Part shown: piece by piece, positions 32,740 through 41,685 of the stretch
Position numbering within the stretch: position 1 is the first letter of the stretch
Layout: each line of letters starts with the position of its first letter
NCBI RefSeq assembly: GCF_026342405.1
Contig: NZ_JAPEMU010000001.1
Span: forward strand, 4,278,001 to 4,342,000
Source of the DNA: Kitasatospora sp. NBC_00240
GTDB lineage: Bacteria > Actinomycetota > Actinomycetes > Streptomycetales > Streptomycetaceae
Direction: 5' to 3'
DNA length: 64,000 nt
Made by a program: the position numbers and the translations under genes
The notes under the pieces: model-generated
Told to the model about the DNA's origin: nothing
The model's database searches: none
The model's input: only the letters and a program-made list of their open reading frames with translations

Positions 32740-32945
32740 CCACCAAGTTCGAGAACGGTCTCACCTGGCGCAAGAGCAGCCACAGTGGCGGCAACGGTGC
32801 CTGTGTGGAGATCGCCGTGCCGAGCGCGGCCGCCGTCGCGGTACGCGACTCCAAGGACCCGCACGGTCCGCAGCTGCACTTCTCCAAGGAGGCCTGGGCC
32901 TCGTTCGCCACCGCGGCCGGCTCGGGATCGTTCGGCGAGATCTGA
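32736..32945 (+). CDS. DUF397 small protein, partner of the upstream regulator
   Basis: 69 residues. It has the DUF397 pattern: LTWRKSSHSGGNGACVEIA, VAVRDSKDPHGPQLHFSKEA and WASF. It starts inside the regulator stop codon (ATGA), so the two are coupled. Such proteins are thought to bind and modulate the paired helix-turn-helix protein; the pair has been compared with toxin-antitoxin modules, but toxicity is not general. Confidence 0.92.
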   Translation: MTTKFENGLTWRKSSHSGGNGACVEIAVPSAAAVAVRDSKDPHGPQLHFSKEAWASFATAAGSGSFGEI

Positions 32946-33054
32946 CCCGCCCTCACTTGTTGTCACAGTCCCGCCCGCACCGGTGCCCGCCGTCGTCCGG
33001 CGGCGGGCACCCACGGTCCCGGCGCCCCGCCCCCGCCCCCGAGTACGCCCCCGG

Positions 33055-34170
33055 TCAGCGGACCACCGGGTAGCGCACCGCCCAGGCCGTCCCCTCCCCT
33101 GCGTCCTGGCCGTGCAGTTCCGGCCCGTGCATCAGCTCCAGCACGAAGTCGTCCGCGAGCTCCAGAATCGTCCCCCGGCCCTCCAGCGCGGCCAGCAGCT
33201 CCGGCGGCAGTGCGGTGTCCCCGTGCAGCGCGCCGAGCAGGTTGCCGCAGATCGCACCGGTGGAGTCGCTGTCCCCCGAATGGTTGACCGCGAGCAGCAG
33301 GCCGGACTTCACGTCGTACGCCACCAGCGCGCAGTAGACGCCGATCGCCAGCGCCTCCTCGGCCACCCAGCCCTCGCCGAGCGCCTCCACCCGCTCCGCG
33401 GACGGCTCGCCGGCCCGGACGGCGTCCAGGGCGCCCCGCAGCGCCGCCGTGGTCTCCTCGTGCGACGGGCGCTCGGAGAGGAGCGCCAGCGCGAGGTGCA
33501 CGCCCTCCTCCAGGGTGCCGCCGCGGGCCACCGTGTGGACGATGACCGCCAGCGCGCCCGCCGAGAGGTAGCCGGTGGGGTGGCCGTGCGTCAGCACCGA
33601 GCACTCCACCGCGAGCTGGAAGACCAGCCCCGGCTCCCATGAGGTGAGCAGCCCGAAGGGCGCGGCCCGCATCACCGTGCCGCAGCCCTTGGAGTGCGGG
33701 TTCTTGGGCGCGTCCAGGGTGCCCAGGCGGTCCGCCTGGGGGCCGGAGAGTCCGGACAGGCAGGCCTGGCCGGGCGCCCGCTGGGCGTACAGCCACTCCT
33801 CGCGGCCGAGCCAGCCGAGATCCGGGCGCCGCTCGTCCGGCCCCCAGTCGCGCTGGGTGGCGGCCCACCGCAGATAGGCCAGGTGGACGTCGGTGGGCGG
33901 GTGCCAGCCGCCGCTGTCGCGGCGGATGTGGGCCCGGATCAGGCCGTCCACGGTGAACAGGGACATCTGGGTGTCGTCGGTTATCGCACCGGTCCGGCCG
34001 TAGGCGGGGACGTACCCCGTCACCCCCTGCGGGCCGTGCACGGCCTGGATCTTCTCCAGCGACTCGAACTCGATGCCGGCCCCGAGCGCGTCACCGATCG
34101 CCCCGCCGAGCAGGCAGCCGCGCACCCGGCTCCGGAAATCCTGCTGCTGCGCGCGTGACCACAGTGGCAT
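33055..34170 (-). CDS. ADP-ribosylglycohydrolase family protein
   Basis: 371 residues from ATG 34170 (adjacent GTG at 34173 possible). The DraG/ARH metal motifs are present: GAIGDALGAGIEFES (24-38), TDDTQMS (64-70) and, near the C-terminus, NHSGDSDSTGAICGN. These Asp/Thr residues bind the two Mg ions used to remove ADP-ribose from proteins, nucleic acids or small molecules. An insertion of about 60 residues (RDWGPDERRPDLGWLGREEW) follows the second motif. No ADP-ribosyltransferase gene is nearby. Target unknown. Confidence 0.9.
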   Translation of the reverse strand: MPLWSRAQQQDFRSRVRGCLLGGAIGDALGAGIEFESLEKIQAVHGPQGVTGYVPAYGRTGAITDDTQMSLFTVDGLIRAHIRRDSGGWHPPTDVHLAYLRWAATQRDWGPDERRPDLGWLGREEWLYAQRAPGQACLSGLSGPQADRLGTLDAPKNPHSKGCGTVMRAAPFGLLTSWEPGLVFQLAVECSVLTHGHPTGYLSAGALAVIVHTVARGGTLEEGVHLALALLSERPSHEETTAALRGALDAVRAGEPSAERVEALGEGWVAEEALAIGVYCALVAYDVKSGLLLAVNHSGDSDSTGAICGNLLGALHGDTALPPELLAALEGRGTILELADDFVLELMHGPELHGQDAGEGTAWAVRYPVVR

Positions 34171-34402
34171 CACGAGTCGGAACCTTTCGTCCAGAGGTCG
34201 CGGGAGCACCCTCTCCCGGCCCTCGGCCCGGGAGGCACTCCCAAGCCGGAGGTTGGGGCAACCGCGCCCGACGACGGTTCGCGCGCCCCCGCACTGTATT
34301 CGAATTGTTCGGCGGGTTGACCGGTTCCCCCGCACAGCAGCTCTTCAACAAACTGTTGCCGCCGCGCCATCCGGCGGCCACGGGTCACCACCCGGCACTG
34401 CC

Positions 34403-34408
34403 TAGCGT
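34403..34408 (+). promoter_or_regulatory. -10 box TAGCGT of a probable leaderless transcript
   Basis: TAGCGT ends eight bases before the phosphatase ATG (34416), with no Shine-Dalgarno sequence. It is identical to the box before the nitrilase gene. Confidence 0.55.
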
Positions 34409-34415
34409 CCCGATC

Positions 34416-35534
34416 ATGACCACCACCCGCACCCGCCTGACCACCGCGCTGGCCCTCACCGGCGCGCTGACCCTCGGCACCCCCGCGCTGGCCCTCGCCG
34501 CCGCCCCGGGCCCCCAGGAGGCCCCCGCCGCCTCGCGGACGGCCGCCCGGCACGCCGTCCCCTTCACCGCGGCGAGCGCCGTCCAGCAGGCCGACGGCAG
34601 CTTCACCCTGACCTGGACCGCGCCCGGCACCCGCGACGTGACGGTCTACGCCGGCACCGACCAGGAGGACATCCGCCACCGCAGGCCCGTCGCCAAGGCC
34701 GCCGGCTCCGCCACCGTGACCGTCACCGGCCTGGCCTCGGCCGACCGCTGGTTCTTCGAGCTCGTCCCGGACCACGGCGAGTCGCTGATCGTCGCCGACC
34801 GCTCGCTGCACCTCGCCTCGGCGCCCAACTTCCGGGACGCGGGCGGCTACCGCACCACCGACGGCAGCTGGGTCCGGATGGGCGTCGTCTACCGCTCCGG
34901 CGACCTCAGCAGGCTCACCGACGCGGACCTCGCCAAGCTGCGCCGCCTCGGCGTCCAGGAGGTCTTCGACCTGCGCACCCCCGCCGAGCAGAAGGCCGCG
35001 CCCGACCGCGTCCCGGCCGGCGCCACCGTGGTCGCTGCCAACGTCCTGGGCGTCGCCGACACCGGCGCGTTCAACGTGACCAGCCCGCAGGCCGCCGTCC
35101 AGGTGATGATCGACGCCGAGCGCACCATGGTCTCCGCCGACAGCGCCGAGGCCGCCTACCGGACCGTGCTCAACTCCCTGGTGGAGCGCGACGACCAGGG
35201 CGTGCTCTTCCACTGCACCGCCGGCAAGGACCGCACCGGCTGGGCCTCCGCCGCGCTGCTCACCGCCCTCGGCGTGCCGCGCGCCACGGTCGAGGCCGAC
35301 TACCTGGCCAGCAACACCTACCGGGCCGCCGAGAACGCCGCCACCCTGGCCCAGCTGCCGCCCGCCTACCAGGCGATCTACAAGCCGCTGCTGGACGTCC
35401 GGCCGGAGTACCTGAACGCCGGCTTCGACGAGGTGCGGCAGAAGTTCGGCTCCTTCGACGCCTACCTCAGGTCCGGCCTCGGCCTGGACGACCGCGACCT
35501 GCGCGACCTGCGCAGCCAGCTGCTGGTGGGCTGA
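34416..35534 (+). CDS. Secreted tyrosine/dual-specificity protein phosphatase
   Basis: 372 residues. A Sec signal peptide (1-30, cleavage near ALAAAPG) is followed by an Ig-like or fibronectin-like region (about 50-130) and the phosphatase domain, which starts APNFRDAGGYRTTDGSWVRM. The P-loop is HCTAGKDRTG, with nucleophile Cys267 and Arg273. This is the Y_phosphatase3 family, including lipid and protein phosphatases such as PtpB-like enzymes. Substrate unknown; action is outside the cell. A hairpin separates it from the convergent fbiC. Confidence 0.9.
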   Translation: MTTTRTRLTTALALTGALTLGTPALALAAAPGPQEAPAASRTAARHAVPFTAASAVQQADGSFTLTWTAPGTRDVTVYAGTDQEDIRHRRPVAKAAGSATVTVTGLASADRWFFELVPDHGESLIVADRSLHLASAPNFRDAGGYRTTDGSWVRMGVVYRSGDLSRLTDADLAKLRRLGVQEVFDLRTPAEQKAAPDRVPAGATVVAANVLGVADTGAFNVTSPQAAVQVMIDAERTMVSADSAEAAYRTVLNSLVERDDQGVLFHCTAGKDRTGWASAALLTALGVPRATVEADYLASNTYRAAENAATLAQLPPAYQAIYKPLLDVRPEYLNAGFDEVRQKFGSFDAYLRSGLGLDDRDLRDLRSQLLVG

Positions 35535-35553
35535 GGACGGCAGGACAGGGCCG

Positions 35554-35579
35554 GCCCCGCCCGGCGGCCCGGGCGGGGC
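35554..35579. terminator. Hairpin between convergent phosphatase and fbiC genes
   Basis: GCCCCGCCCGG (35554-35564) pairs perfectly with CCGGGCGGGGC (35569-35579) around CGGC. It can serve both genes. Confidence 0.7.
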
Positions 35580-35630
35580 GACGGCCCGTCCCCCGCCCGC
35601 CGGTGCGGCGGCCGGCGCCCCGCCGGGCCC

Positions 35631-38219
35631 CTACTCCAGCACCGGCAGCAGCGCCGGCAGGTGGCCGTCCGAGGCCAGCGCCGCCCCGCGGCGCTCGGCG
35701 GGCACCTCGCCGTAGGTGGTGGTGCGCTGGCGGTGCGGTCGCCCGGCGGCCTCGGCGATCGCCTCCAGGTCCCGGACGGACTTGTAACTGCCGTACGCCG
35801 ACCCGGCCATCCGCGAGATGGTCTCCTCCATCAGCGTGCCGCCGAGGTCGTTGGCGCCCGAGCGCAGCATCTCGGCGGCGCCCTCCGCGCCCAGCTTCAC
35901 CCAGCTGGTCTGGATGTTGGGGATGTGGGTGTGCAGCAGCAGCCGGGCCATCGCGACCACCACCCGGTTGTCCCGGGCGGTCGGGCCCGGCCGGGCGATG
36001 CCGGCCAGGTAGACCGGCGCGTTGGTGTGGATGAACGGCAGGGTCACGAACTCGGTGAACCCGCCGGTGCGCTGCTGGATCCCGGCCAGCACCCGCAGGT
36101 GGCCCAGCCAGTGCGCCGGGGTGTCCACATGGCCGTACATCATCGTCGACGAGGAGCGGATGCCCAGCTCGTGCGCGGTGGTGACCACCTCGACCCAGGT
36201 GGCGGCCGGCAGCTTGCCCTTGGTCAGCACCCAGCGGACGTCGTCGTCGAGGATCTCGGCGGCCGTCCCGGGGATGCTGTCCAGGCCGGACTCCTTGGCC
36301 TGCTGGAGCCAGTCCCGGATGGAGAGGCCGGTCCGGGTGGCGCCGTTGACGACCTCCATCGGGGAGAACGCGTGCACATGCATCCCCGGCACCCGGGCCT
36401 TCACCGCCCGGGCGATGTCGAAGTACGCGGTGCCCGGCAGGTCGGGGTGGATGCCGCCCTGCATGCAGACCTCGGTGGCGCCCACGTCCCAGGCCTGCGC
36501 GGCGCGGTCGGCGACCTGCTCCAGCGAGAGGGTGTAGGCGTCGGCGTCGGTACGGCGCTGGGCGAAGGCGCAGAACCGGCAGCCGGTGTAGCAGACGTTG
36601 GTGAAGTTGATGTTCCGGGTGACGCAGTAGGTGACGGTGTCGCCGACCGCGTCCCTGCGGACGTCGTCGGCGATCCGGCAGAGCGCGTCCAGTGCCGGGC
36701 CGTCCGCGTGCAGCAGCGCGAGGGCCTGGTCGTCGGTGAGCCTGGTCGGGTCGTCCGCGGCCACCGCCAGCGCCTCGCGGACGTCGCCGCTCAGCCGCTC
36801 GGGGGCCGCGCCGGCGACCTGCTCGCGCAGCGCGTCCCAGTCCCCGTACACGTCCTCGAAGTCGGCCCGGCGGTCGCCGGTGCGGCCCTCGGTGTCGATG
36901 GTGCGGTGCAGGTCGGTCCGTCCGTACGAGGCGGGCAGGTCCTCGGGCTCCTGCCAGGGCAGGCCGGCCGGCATCGCGCCCTCCCGGGCCAGGCCGGTGA
37001 CCGGGTCGGCGAGCGCGTTCACGTGCGGCAGGATCCGCGGGTCCAACCAGGGCTCGCCGCGCAGCAGGTACTCGGGGTACACGGTGAGGCGCTCGCGCAG
37101 CTCGAAGCCGGACTCGGCGGTGCGGGCGGCGAGGTCCTCGATGTGCGGCCACGGGCGCTCGGGGTTGACGTGGTCGGGCGTCAGTGGCGAGACGCCGCCC
37201 CAGTCGTCGATCCCCGCGCCGATGATCAGCGCGAATTCGGAGTCAACGAGGTTCGGCGGCGCCTGGATCCGCGCCGAGGGGCCGAGCACCAGCCGGGTGA
37301 CGGCGATGGCGGCGGCCAGCTCCTCCAGCTCGGCGTCCGGCATCGCGCGCATCGCGGTGTCCGGCTTGGCCCGGAAGTTCTGCACGATCACTTCCTGGAT
37401 CGCGTGGTACTGCCGGGCGGTGCGCCGGATCGCGAACAGCGCGTCGGCCCGCTCCTCGTACGTCTCGCCGATCCCGATCAGCACGCCGGTGGTGAAGGGG
37501 ACGGCGCTGCGCCCGGCGTCCTCCAGCACCCGCAGCCGTACCGCCGGCTCCTTGTCGGGCGAGCCGAAGTGCGGGCCGCCGGGCTCGGACCAGAGCCGGG
37601 TCGCGGTGGTCTCCAGCATCATGCCCATCGACGGGGCGACCGGCTTCAGCCGCTGGAAGTCCGTCCAGGTGAGCACGCCCGGGTTGAGGTGCGGCAGCAG
37701 GCCGGTCTCCTCCAGCACCCGGATCGCCATCGCCCGCACGTACGCGAGGGTGTCGTCGTAGCCGTGCGCGTCCAGCCACTCGCGGGCCTCGGGCCAGCGG
37801 TCCTCGGGGCGGTCGCCCAGCGTGAAGAGGGCCTCCTTGCAGCCCAGCGCCGCGCCCTGACGGGCGATCTCCAGCACCTCGTCCGGCGAGAGGTACATGC
37901 CGTGCCCGGCCCGGCGGAGCTTGCCCGGCACCGTGACGAAGGTGCAGTAGTGGCACTTGTCCCGGCAGAGCCGGGTGAGCGGGATGAACACCTTCTTGGA
38001 ATAGGTGACGACGCCCGGACGGCCCGCCGCCTCCAGGCCCGCGTCGCGGACCCGGGCCGCGCTGGCGCAGAGGTCGCGCAGGTCGTCCCCGCGGGCCTGC
38101 AGCAGCACCGCGGCCTCGGCCGCGTCGAGCGCCACGCCGTCCCGTGCCCGGCGCAGCGCCCGCCGCATTCCGTTGCTGGTCGGGCCGGGTGTGCCGGGGG
38201 AGGCCTCGGTTGCGTCCAT
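35631..38219 (-). CDS. fbiC: 7,8-didemethyl-8-hydroxy-5-deazariboflavin (FO) synthase FbiC
   Basis: 862 residues from ATG 38219. Two fused radical SAM domains make FO, the deazaflavin part of coenzyme F420. The CofG half has Cys85-x3-Cys89-x2-Cys92 (CRDKCHYCTF) and the CofH half has Cys543-x3-Cys547-x2-Cys550 (CYTGCRFCAF), each binding a 4Fe-4S cluster. The fused form is typical of actinobacteria. The start is chosen because TATCGT (38226-38231) lies seven bases upstream as a leaderless promoter; ATG 38240 adds seven residues. No other F420 genes are in the window. Confidence 0.95.
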   Translation of the reverse strand: MDATEASPGTPGPTSNGMRRALRRARDGVALDAAEAAVLLQARGDDLRDLCASAARVRDAGLEAAGRPGVVTYSKKVFIPLTRLCRDKCHYCTFVTVPGKLRRAGHGMYLSPDEVLEIARQGAALGCKEALFTLGDRPEDRWPEAREWLDAHGYDDTLAYVRAMAIRVLEETGLLPHLNPGVLTWTDFQRLKPVAPSMGMMLETTATRLWSEPGGPHFGSPDKEPAVRLRVLEDAGRSAVPFTTGVLIGIGETYEERADALFAIRRTARQYHAIQEVIVQNFRAKPDTAMRAMPDAELEELAAAIAVTRLVLGPSARIQAPPNLVDSEFALIIGAGIDDWGGVSPLTPDHVNPERPWPHIEDLAARTAESGFELRERLTVYPEYLLRGEPWLDPRILPHVNALADPVTGLAREGAMPAGLPWQEPEDLPASYGRTDLHRTIDTEGRTGDRRADFEDVYGDWDALREQVAGAAPERLSGDVREALAVAADDPTRLTDDQALALLHADGPALDALCRIADDVRRDAVGDTVTYCVTRNINFTNVCYTGCRFCAFAQRRTDADAYTLSLEQVADRAAQAWDVGATEVCMQGGIHPDLPGTAYFDIARAVKARVPGMHVHAFSPMEVVNGATRTGLSIRDWLQQAKESGLDSIPGTAAEILDDDVRWVLTKGKLPAATWVEVVTTAHELGIRSSSTMMYGHVDTPAHWLGHLRVLAGIQQRTGGFTEFVTLPFIHTNAPVYLAGIARPGPTARDNRVVVAMARLLLHTHIPNIQTSWVKLGAEGAAEMLRSGANDLGGTLMEETISRMAGSAYGSYKSVRDLEAIAEAAGRPHRQRTTTYGEVPAERRGAALASDGHLPALLPVLE

Positions 38220-38225
38220 GCCGCG

Positions 38226-38231
38226 ACGATA
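38226..38231 (-). promoter_or_regulatory. -10 box TATCGT before fbiC
   Basis: On the minus strand TATCGT is followed by six bases and the ATG at 38219, consistent with a leaderless fbiC transcript. Confidence 0.45.
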
Positions 38232-38412
38232 CGCCAGCATTCGACCTCGGGAGGACGTGACCCTGAGGTGGGATCAGGGTCACGTCCGCCGTCCGATGGT
38301 CCGTGAGATGTATGCGGATCTGGCCCTGCGGAGCGATGCCCGATGGCCGGCCGAGGCGTCTAATGGAGCAGGAAGGGGCGATCCGCCACGGGCTACGGAG
38401 GGGTTGAACGTG

Positions 38413-39663
38413 ATGACGGACCACACGACGACGGCGAACGGGGAGGACGGCGCGCCGTACCGCTCCGGGCGGCGCACCGCGGTACGGATCCTGGTGCCGG
38501 TGGTGGTGGCCGGTACGGTCGCCGCCGGCATCGGCCTGGTGCCCGCGCTCGCCGACGGACGCTCGCCGGAGCTGCCGGCCCTGACGGCGGAGCAGCTGGT
38601 GGCGAAGGCGCTCGGCACCGAGACGCAGACCATGTCCGGGACGGTGCGGATCAGCGCCGACCTGGGGGCGCCGGCCCAGCTGCTCGGCGCGGTCGGCGGC
38701 CTCGACACCGGCGGCCAGGGCGGCGGCGCGCAGGGCTTCGACCCGTCGGCGCCGGCGCCGGAGTCCAAGCTGGTGGGCCTGCTCGGCGGGGAGCACACGC
38801 TGCGGGTCGCGGTGGACGGGCCGGACCACCAGCGGGTCGGCCTGATCGAGCAGCTCGCCGGGTACGAGCTGGTGCGCAGCGGCGACCAGGTGTGGGCCTG
38901 GGACAGCGCCTCCAACGAGGCCGTCCACCTGGCGCTCCCGCAGGGCGACGGGCACCGGGCGCCGACGCCCGGCCTGCCGGCCGGTGTGCCGGTCACGCCG
39001 CAGGAGGCGGCCCGGCAGTTCCTGGCCCTCGGCGCGGGCACCACCTCGGTCACGGTGGACGGCACGGCCACGGTGGCCGACCGCAAGGCGTACCAGCTGA
39101 GCGTGAAGCCGACGCAGTCCGGCTCGACGCTGGGCGAGGTCCGGATCGCCGTCGACGCCGGCACCGGCGTGCCGCTGGCCGTGGTGGTGAAGGCCACCGG
39201 CGGCGCCACGGTGTTCGACGCGCACTTCAGTGACGTCTCCTTCGCCAAGCCGGACGCCAAGACCTTCGAGTTCAGCCTGCCGAAGGGGGCGAAGGTCGTC
39301 GAGCAGAAGGCGGGCGAGCCGAAGGCCGGCGGGCAGCCGGGCGCCGGTGCGGCCGACGCCGGCCGGGGTGCCGAGGAGGCCAGGGCCGCCAAGGACTCCC
39401 TGAACGTGATCGGCGAGGGCTGGACGACGGTGGTCAGCCTCAAGCTGCCCGCTGGGGAGATCCCGGCCGAGGCGGCGGGCCGGCACGGTTCCGAGGTCGC
39501 CGGGCAGAGCGTCCAGTCGCTGGCCCGGGCGCTCGGCAAGCCGGTCAAGGGCGGCTCGCTGATCAGCACCAAGGTGCTGAACGCGCTGGTCACCGATGAC
39601 GGCCGGGTGTTCGCCGGCGCGGTGACGCTGCCGGTCCTGCAGAGTGCGGCCGGAGTGAAGTGA
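38413..39663 (+). CDS. LolA/DUF2092-like membrane-anchored protein
   Basis: 416 residues. After a cytoplasmic head (1-22) comes one membrane or signal segment (RILVPVVVAGTVAAGIGLVPALA). The extracytoplasmic part starts LPALTAEQLVAKALGTETQTMSG, as in LolA-fold lipoprotein-localisation-like proteins of actinobacteria, and shows beta-strand-rich repeats (TVTVD-type segments) to about 300, then a charged linker and a second small domain. No lipobox Cys is seen. It overlaps the next ABC transporter gene by one base (TGATG), so it probably works with that transporter. GTG 38410 is an equal start. Confidence 0.8.
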   Translation: MTDHTTTANGEDGAPYRSGRRTAVRILVPVVVAGTVAAGIGLVPALADGRSPELPALTAEQLVAKALGTETQTMSGTVRISADLGAPAQLLGAVGGLDTGGQGGGAQGFDPSAPAPESKLVGLLGGEHTLRVAVDGPDHQRVGLIEQLAGYELVRSGDQVWAWDSASNEAVHLALPQGDGHRAPTPGLPAGVPVTPQEAARQFLALGAGTTSVTVDGTATVADRKAYQLSVKPTQSGSTLGEVRIAVDAGTGVPLAVVVKATGGATVFDAHFSDVSFAKPDAKTFEFSLPKGAKVVEQKAGEPKAGGQPGAGAADAGRGAEEARAAKDSLNVIGEGWTTVVSLKLPAGEIPAEAAGRHGSEVAGQSVQSLARALGKPVKGGSLISTKVLNALVTDDGRVFAGAVTLPVLQSAAGVK

Positions 39664-40748
39664 TGACCCAGGCTCCCTCCACGGAGCCGACCGGGGGCCG
39701 GACCGCGGATGCGCGTCCGGCCCCCGTGGTCGCCTCCTCCGCCGCTTCCGCTCCCCCCGCCGTGTCCGCTCCGGCCGCCGTGTCCGCTCCGGCCGCGGGC
39801 CCGGCCGCCGACCACGTGATCAGCACCACCGGCCTGACCAAACGCTTCCGTGGTGGCCAGCTCGCGGTGGACGGCCTCGACCTGACGGTGCCCCGGGGCA
39901 GCGTCTTCGGGTTCCTCGGTCCCAACGGCTCCGGGAAGACCACCACGATCCGGATGCTGATGGGCCTGATCGCGCCGACCTCCGGGCGGGCGACGGTGCT
40001 CGGCGAGGCCATGCCGCAGTCGGTGGGCGGCGTGCTGCCCCGGGTCGGCGCCCTGATCGAGGGGCCCGCGCTCTACGGCTTCCTGTCCGGGCGCGACAAC
40101 CTCGCGCGCTACGACGCGGCCGACCCGACCGCGGACCCGCGCACCCGGGACCAGCGGGTCCGGGAGGCGCTGGACCGGGTCGGGCTGACGGCGGCGGCCG
40201 GCAAGAAGGCCCGCGCGTACTCCCTCGGGATGAAGCAGCGCCTGGGCCTGGCCGCGGCCCTGCTGCAGCCGCGCGAGCTGCTGGTGCTGGACGAGCCGAC
40301 CAACGGCCTGGACCCGCAGGGCATGCGGGAGATCCGGTCACTGATCCGGGAGGTCGCGGCGGAGGGCACCACGGTGTTCCTCTCCTCGCACCTGCTGGAC
40401 GAGATCGAGCAGGTCTGCACGCACGCCGCGGTGATGTCGCGCGGCCGACTGGTGGTGCAGGGCACCGTCGCCGAGCTGGCGGCCCGTGCCCAGGGCCGGC
40501 TGGTGGTCCGTACGGACGACACCGCGGCGGCCGCCGAGGTGCTGGCCGCCCACGGGCTGAGCGGCGCGGTCGTCTCCGAGGGCCGGGTGGACGCCGAGGC
40601 CGGCAACGCCGCCGAGGACACGCTGCCCAAGCTCTGCGCGGCGCTGGTGGAGGCCGGGGTGCGGGTGCGGGGCTTCGGCCTGGAGCGGGGCACGTTGGAG
40701 GACGCCTTCGTGGCGATGACCGGGGAGGGCTTCGATGTCGCGGGTTGA
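39663..40748 (+). CDS. ABC transporter ATP-binding protein
   Basis: 361 residues. An Ala/Pro-rich head of about 45 residues precedes the ATPase: Walker A GPNGSGKTTT, signature YSLGMKQRLGLAAALL, Walker B LLVLDEPTNGLDP and switch His in FLSSHLLDEIEQ. It belongs to the drug/lipid export (CcmA/DrrA-like) group, with a C-terminal DUF4162-type extension. It energises the permease encoded by the next gene, with which it overlaps by 14 bases. Confidence 0.94.
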   Translation: MTQAPSTEPTGGRTADARPAPVVASSAASAPPAVSAPAAVSAPAAGPAADHVISTTGLTKRFRGGQLAVDGLDLTVPRGSVFGFLGPNGSGKTTTIRMLMGLIAPTSGRATVLGEAMPQSVGGVLPRVGALIEGPALYGFLSGRDNLARYDAADPTADPRTRDQRVREALDRVGLTAAAGKKARAYSLGMKQRLGLAAALLQPRELLVLDEPTNGLDPQGMREIRSLIREVAAEGTTVFLSSHLLDEIEQVCTHAAVMSRGRLVVQGTVAELAARAQGRLVVRTDDTAAAAEVLAAHGLSGAVVSEGRVDAEAGNAAEDTLPKLCAALVEAGVRVRGFGLERGTLEDAFVAMTGEGFDVAG

Positions 40749-41643
40749 GACGGTGGCGGAGGCCGGGCCGGGCCGGGCCGCCGGGGTGGCCCCGGCGGCG
40801 GGCGGGCGCCAGCCGCGGACGGCGGCGGGCAGCCTGGCGCTGGTGCGCAGCGAGCTGTCGCTGACCTTCCGCCGGACCAGGACGATCGCGCTGCTGGGCA
40901 TCATGGCGGTGCTGCCGGTGCTGATCGGCACGGTGGTCCGGATCGAGACCGGCGGCGCGCAGGGCGGGCAGGGGCCGGCCTTCGTCGCGCAGGTGACCCA
41001 GAACGGCCTGTTCCTGGTGTTCACGGCGCTGGCCGTGGCACTGCCGGTCTTCCTGCCGATGACCGTCGGTGTGGTGGCGGGCGACTCGATCGCGGGCGAG
41101 GCGGCAACCGGGACCTTGCGCTACCTGCTGGTCGCGCCGGCCGGGCGGACCAGGCTGTTGGTCGCCAAGTTCACCGCGGGGCTGGCGTTCTGCCTGGCCG
41201 CGACGGCCACCGTCGGGCTGTCCGCGCTGGCGACCGGCGCCGCGCTCTTCCCGCTCGGCGAGGTGACGCTGATCTCCGGCGACACCATCAGCTTCGGCGA
41301 GGCGCTGCTGCGGGCCGTCCTGGTGGTCGGGGTGGTGGCCTGCTCACTGGCCGGCCTGGTGGCGATCGGCCTGTTCATCTCGACGCTGACCGGCAGTGGG
41401 ATCGCGGCGATGGCGAGCACGGTAGGCCTGGTGATCACCGTGCAGATCCTGGACAGCTTCCCGCAGTTGCACGCCGTTCAGCCGTTCCTCTTCACCCACC
41501 ACTGGCTGACCTTCGGGGACCTGCTCCGGGAGCCGATGTACTGGGACGGCGTGCTGAAGAACCTCGGGCTGCAGGCCTTCTACGTCGCCGTGTTCGGCTC
41601 GGCGGCGTGGTCCCGCTTCACGAGCCGGGACATCACCTCCTGA
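40735..41643 (+). CDS. ABC transporter permease (ABC-2 type)
   Basis: 302 residues with six predicted membrane helices after a 35-residue Ala-rich head. RSELSLTFRRTRTIALLGIM leads into helix 1, and AGEAATGTLRYLLVAPAGRTRLLVAK is the coupling-helix segment typical of ABC-2 permeases. It forms the membrane half of the exporter with the preceding ATPase, probably as a homodimer. Substrate unknown. The LolA-like gene in the same operon suggests a role at the cell surface. Confidence 0.92.
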   Translation: MSRVETVAEAGPGRAAGVAPAAGGRQPRTAAGSLALVRSELSLTFRRTRTIALLGIMAVLPVLIGTVVRIETGGAQGGQGPAFVAQVTQNGLFLVFTALAVALPVFLPMTVGVVAGDSIAGEAATGTLRYLLVAPAGRTRLLVAKFTAGLAFCLAATATVGLSALATGAALFPLGEVTLISGDTISFGEALLRAVLVVGVVACSLAGLVAIGLFISTLTGSGIAAMASTVGLVITVQILDSFPQLHAVQPFLFTHHWLTFGDLLREPMYWDGVLKNLGLQAFYVAVFGSAAWSRFTSRDITS

Positions 41644-41685
41644 GCGGGGCACAAGCACCGCCGGCGCCCCCGCCGGCCGCCGCCC

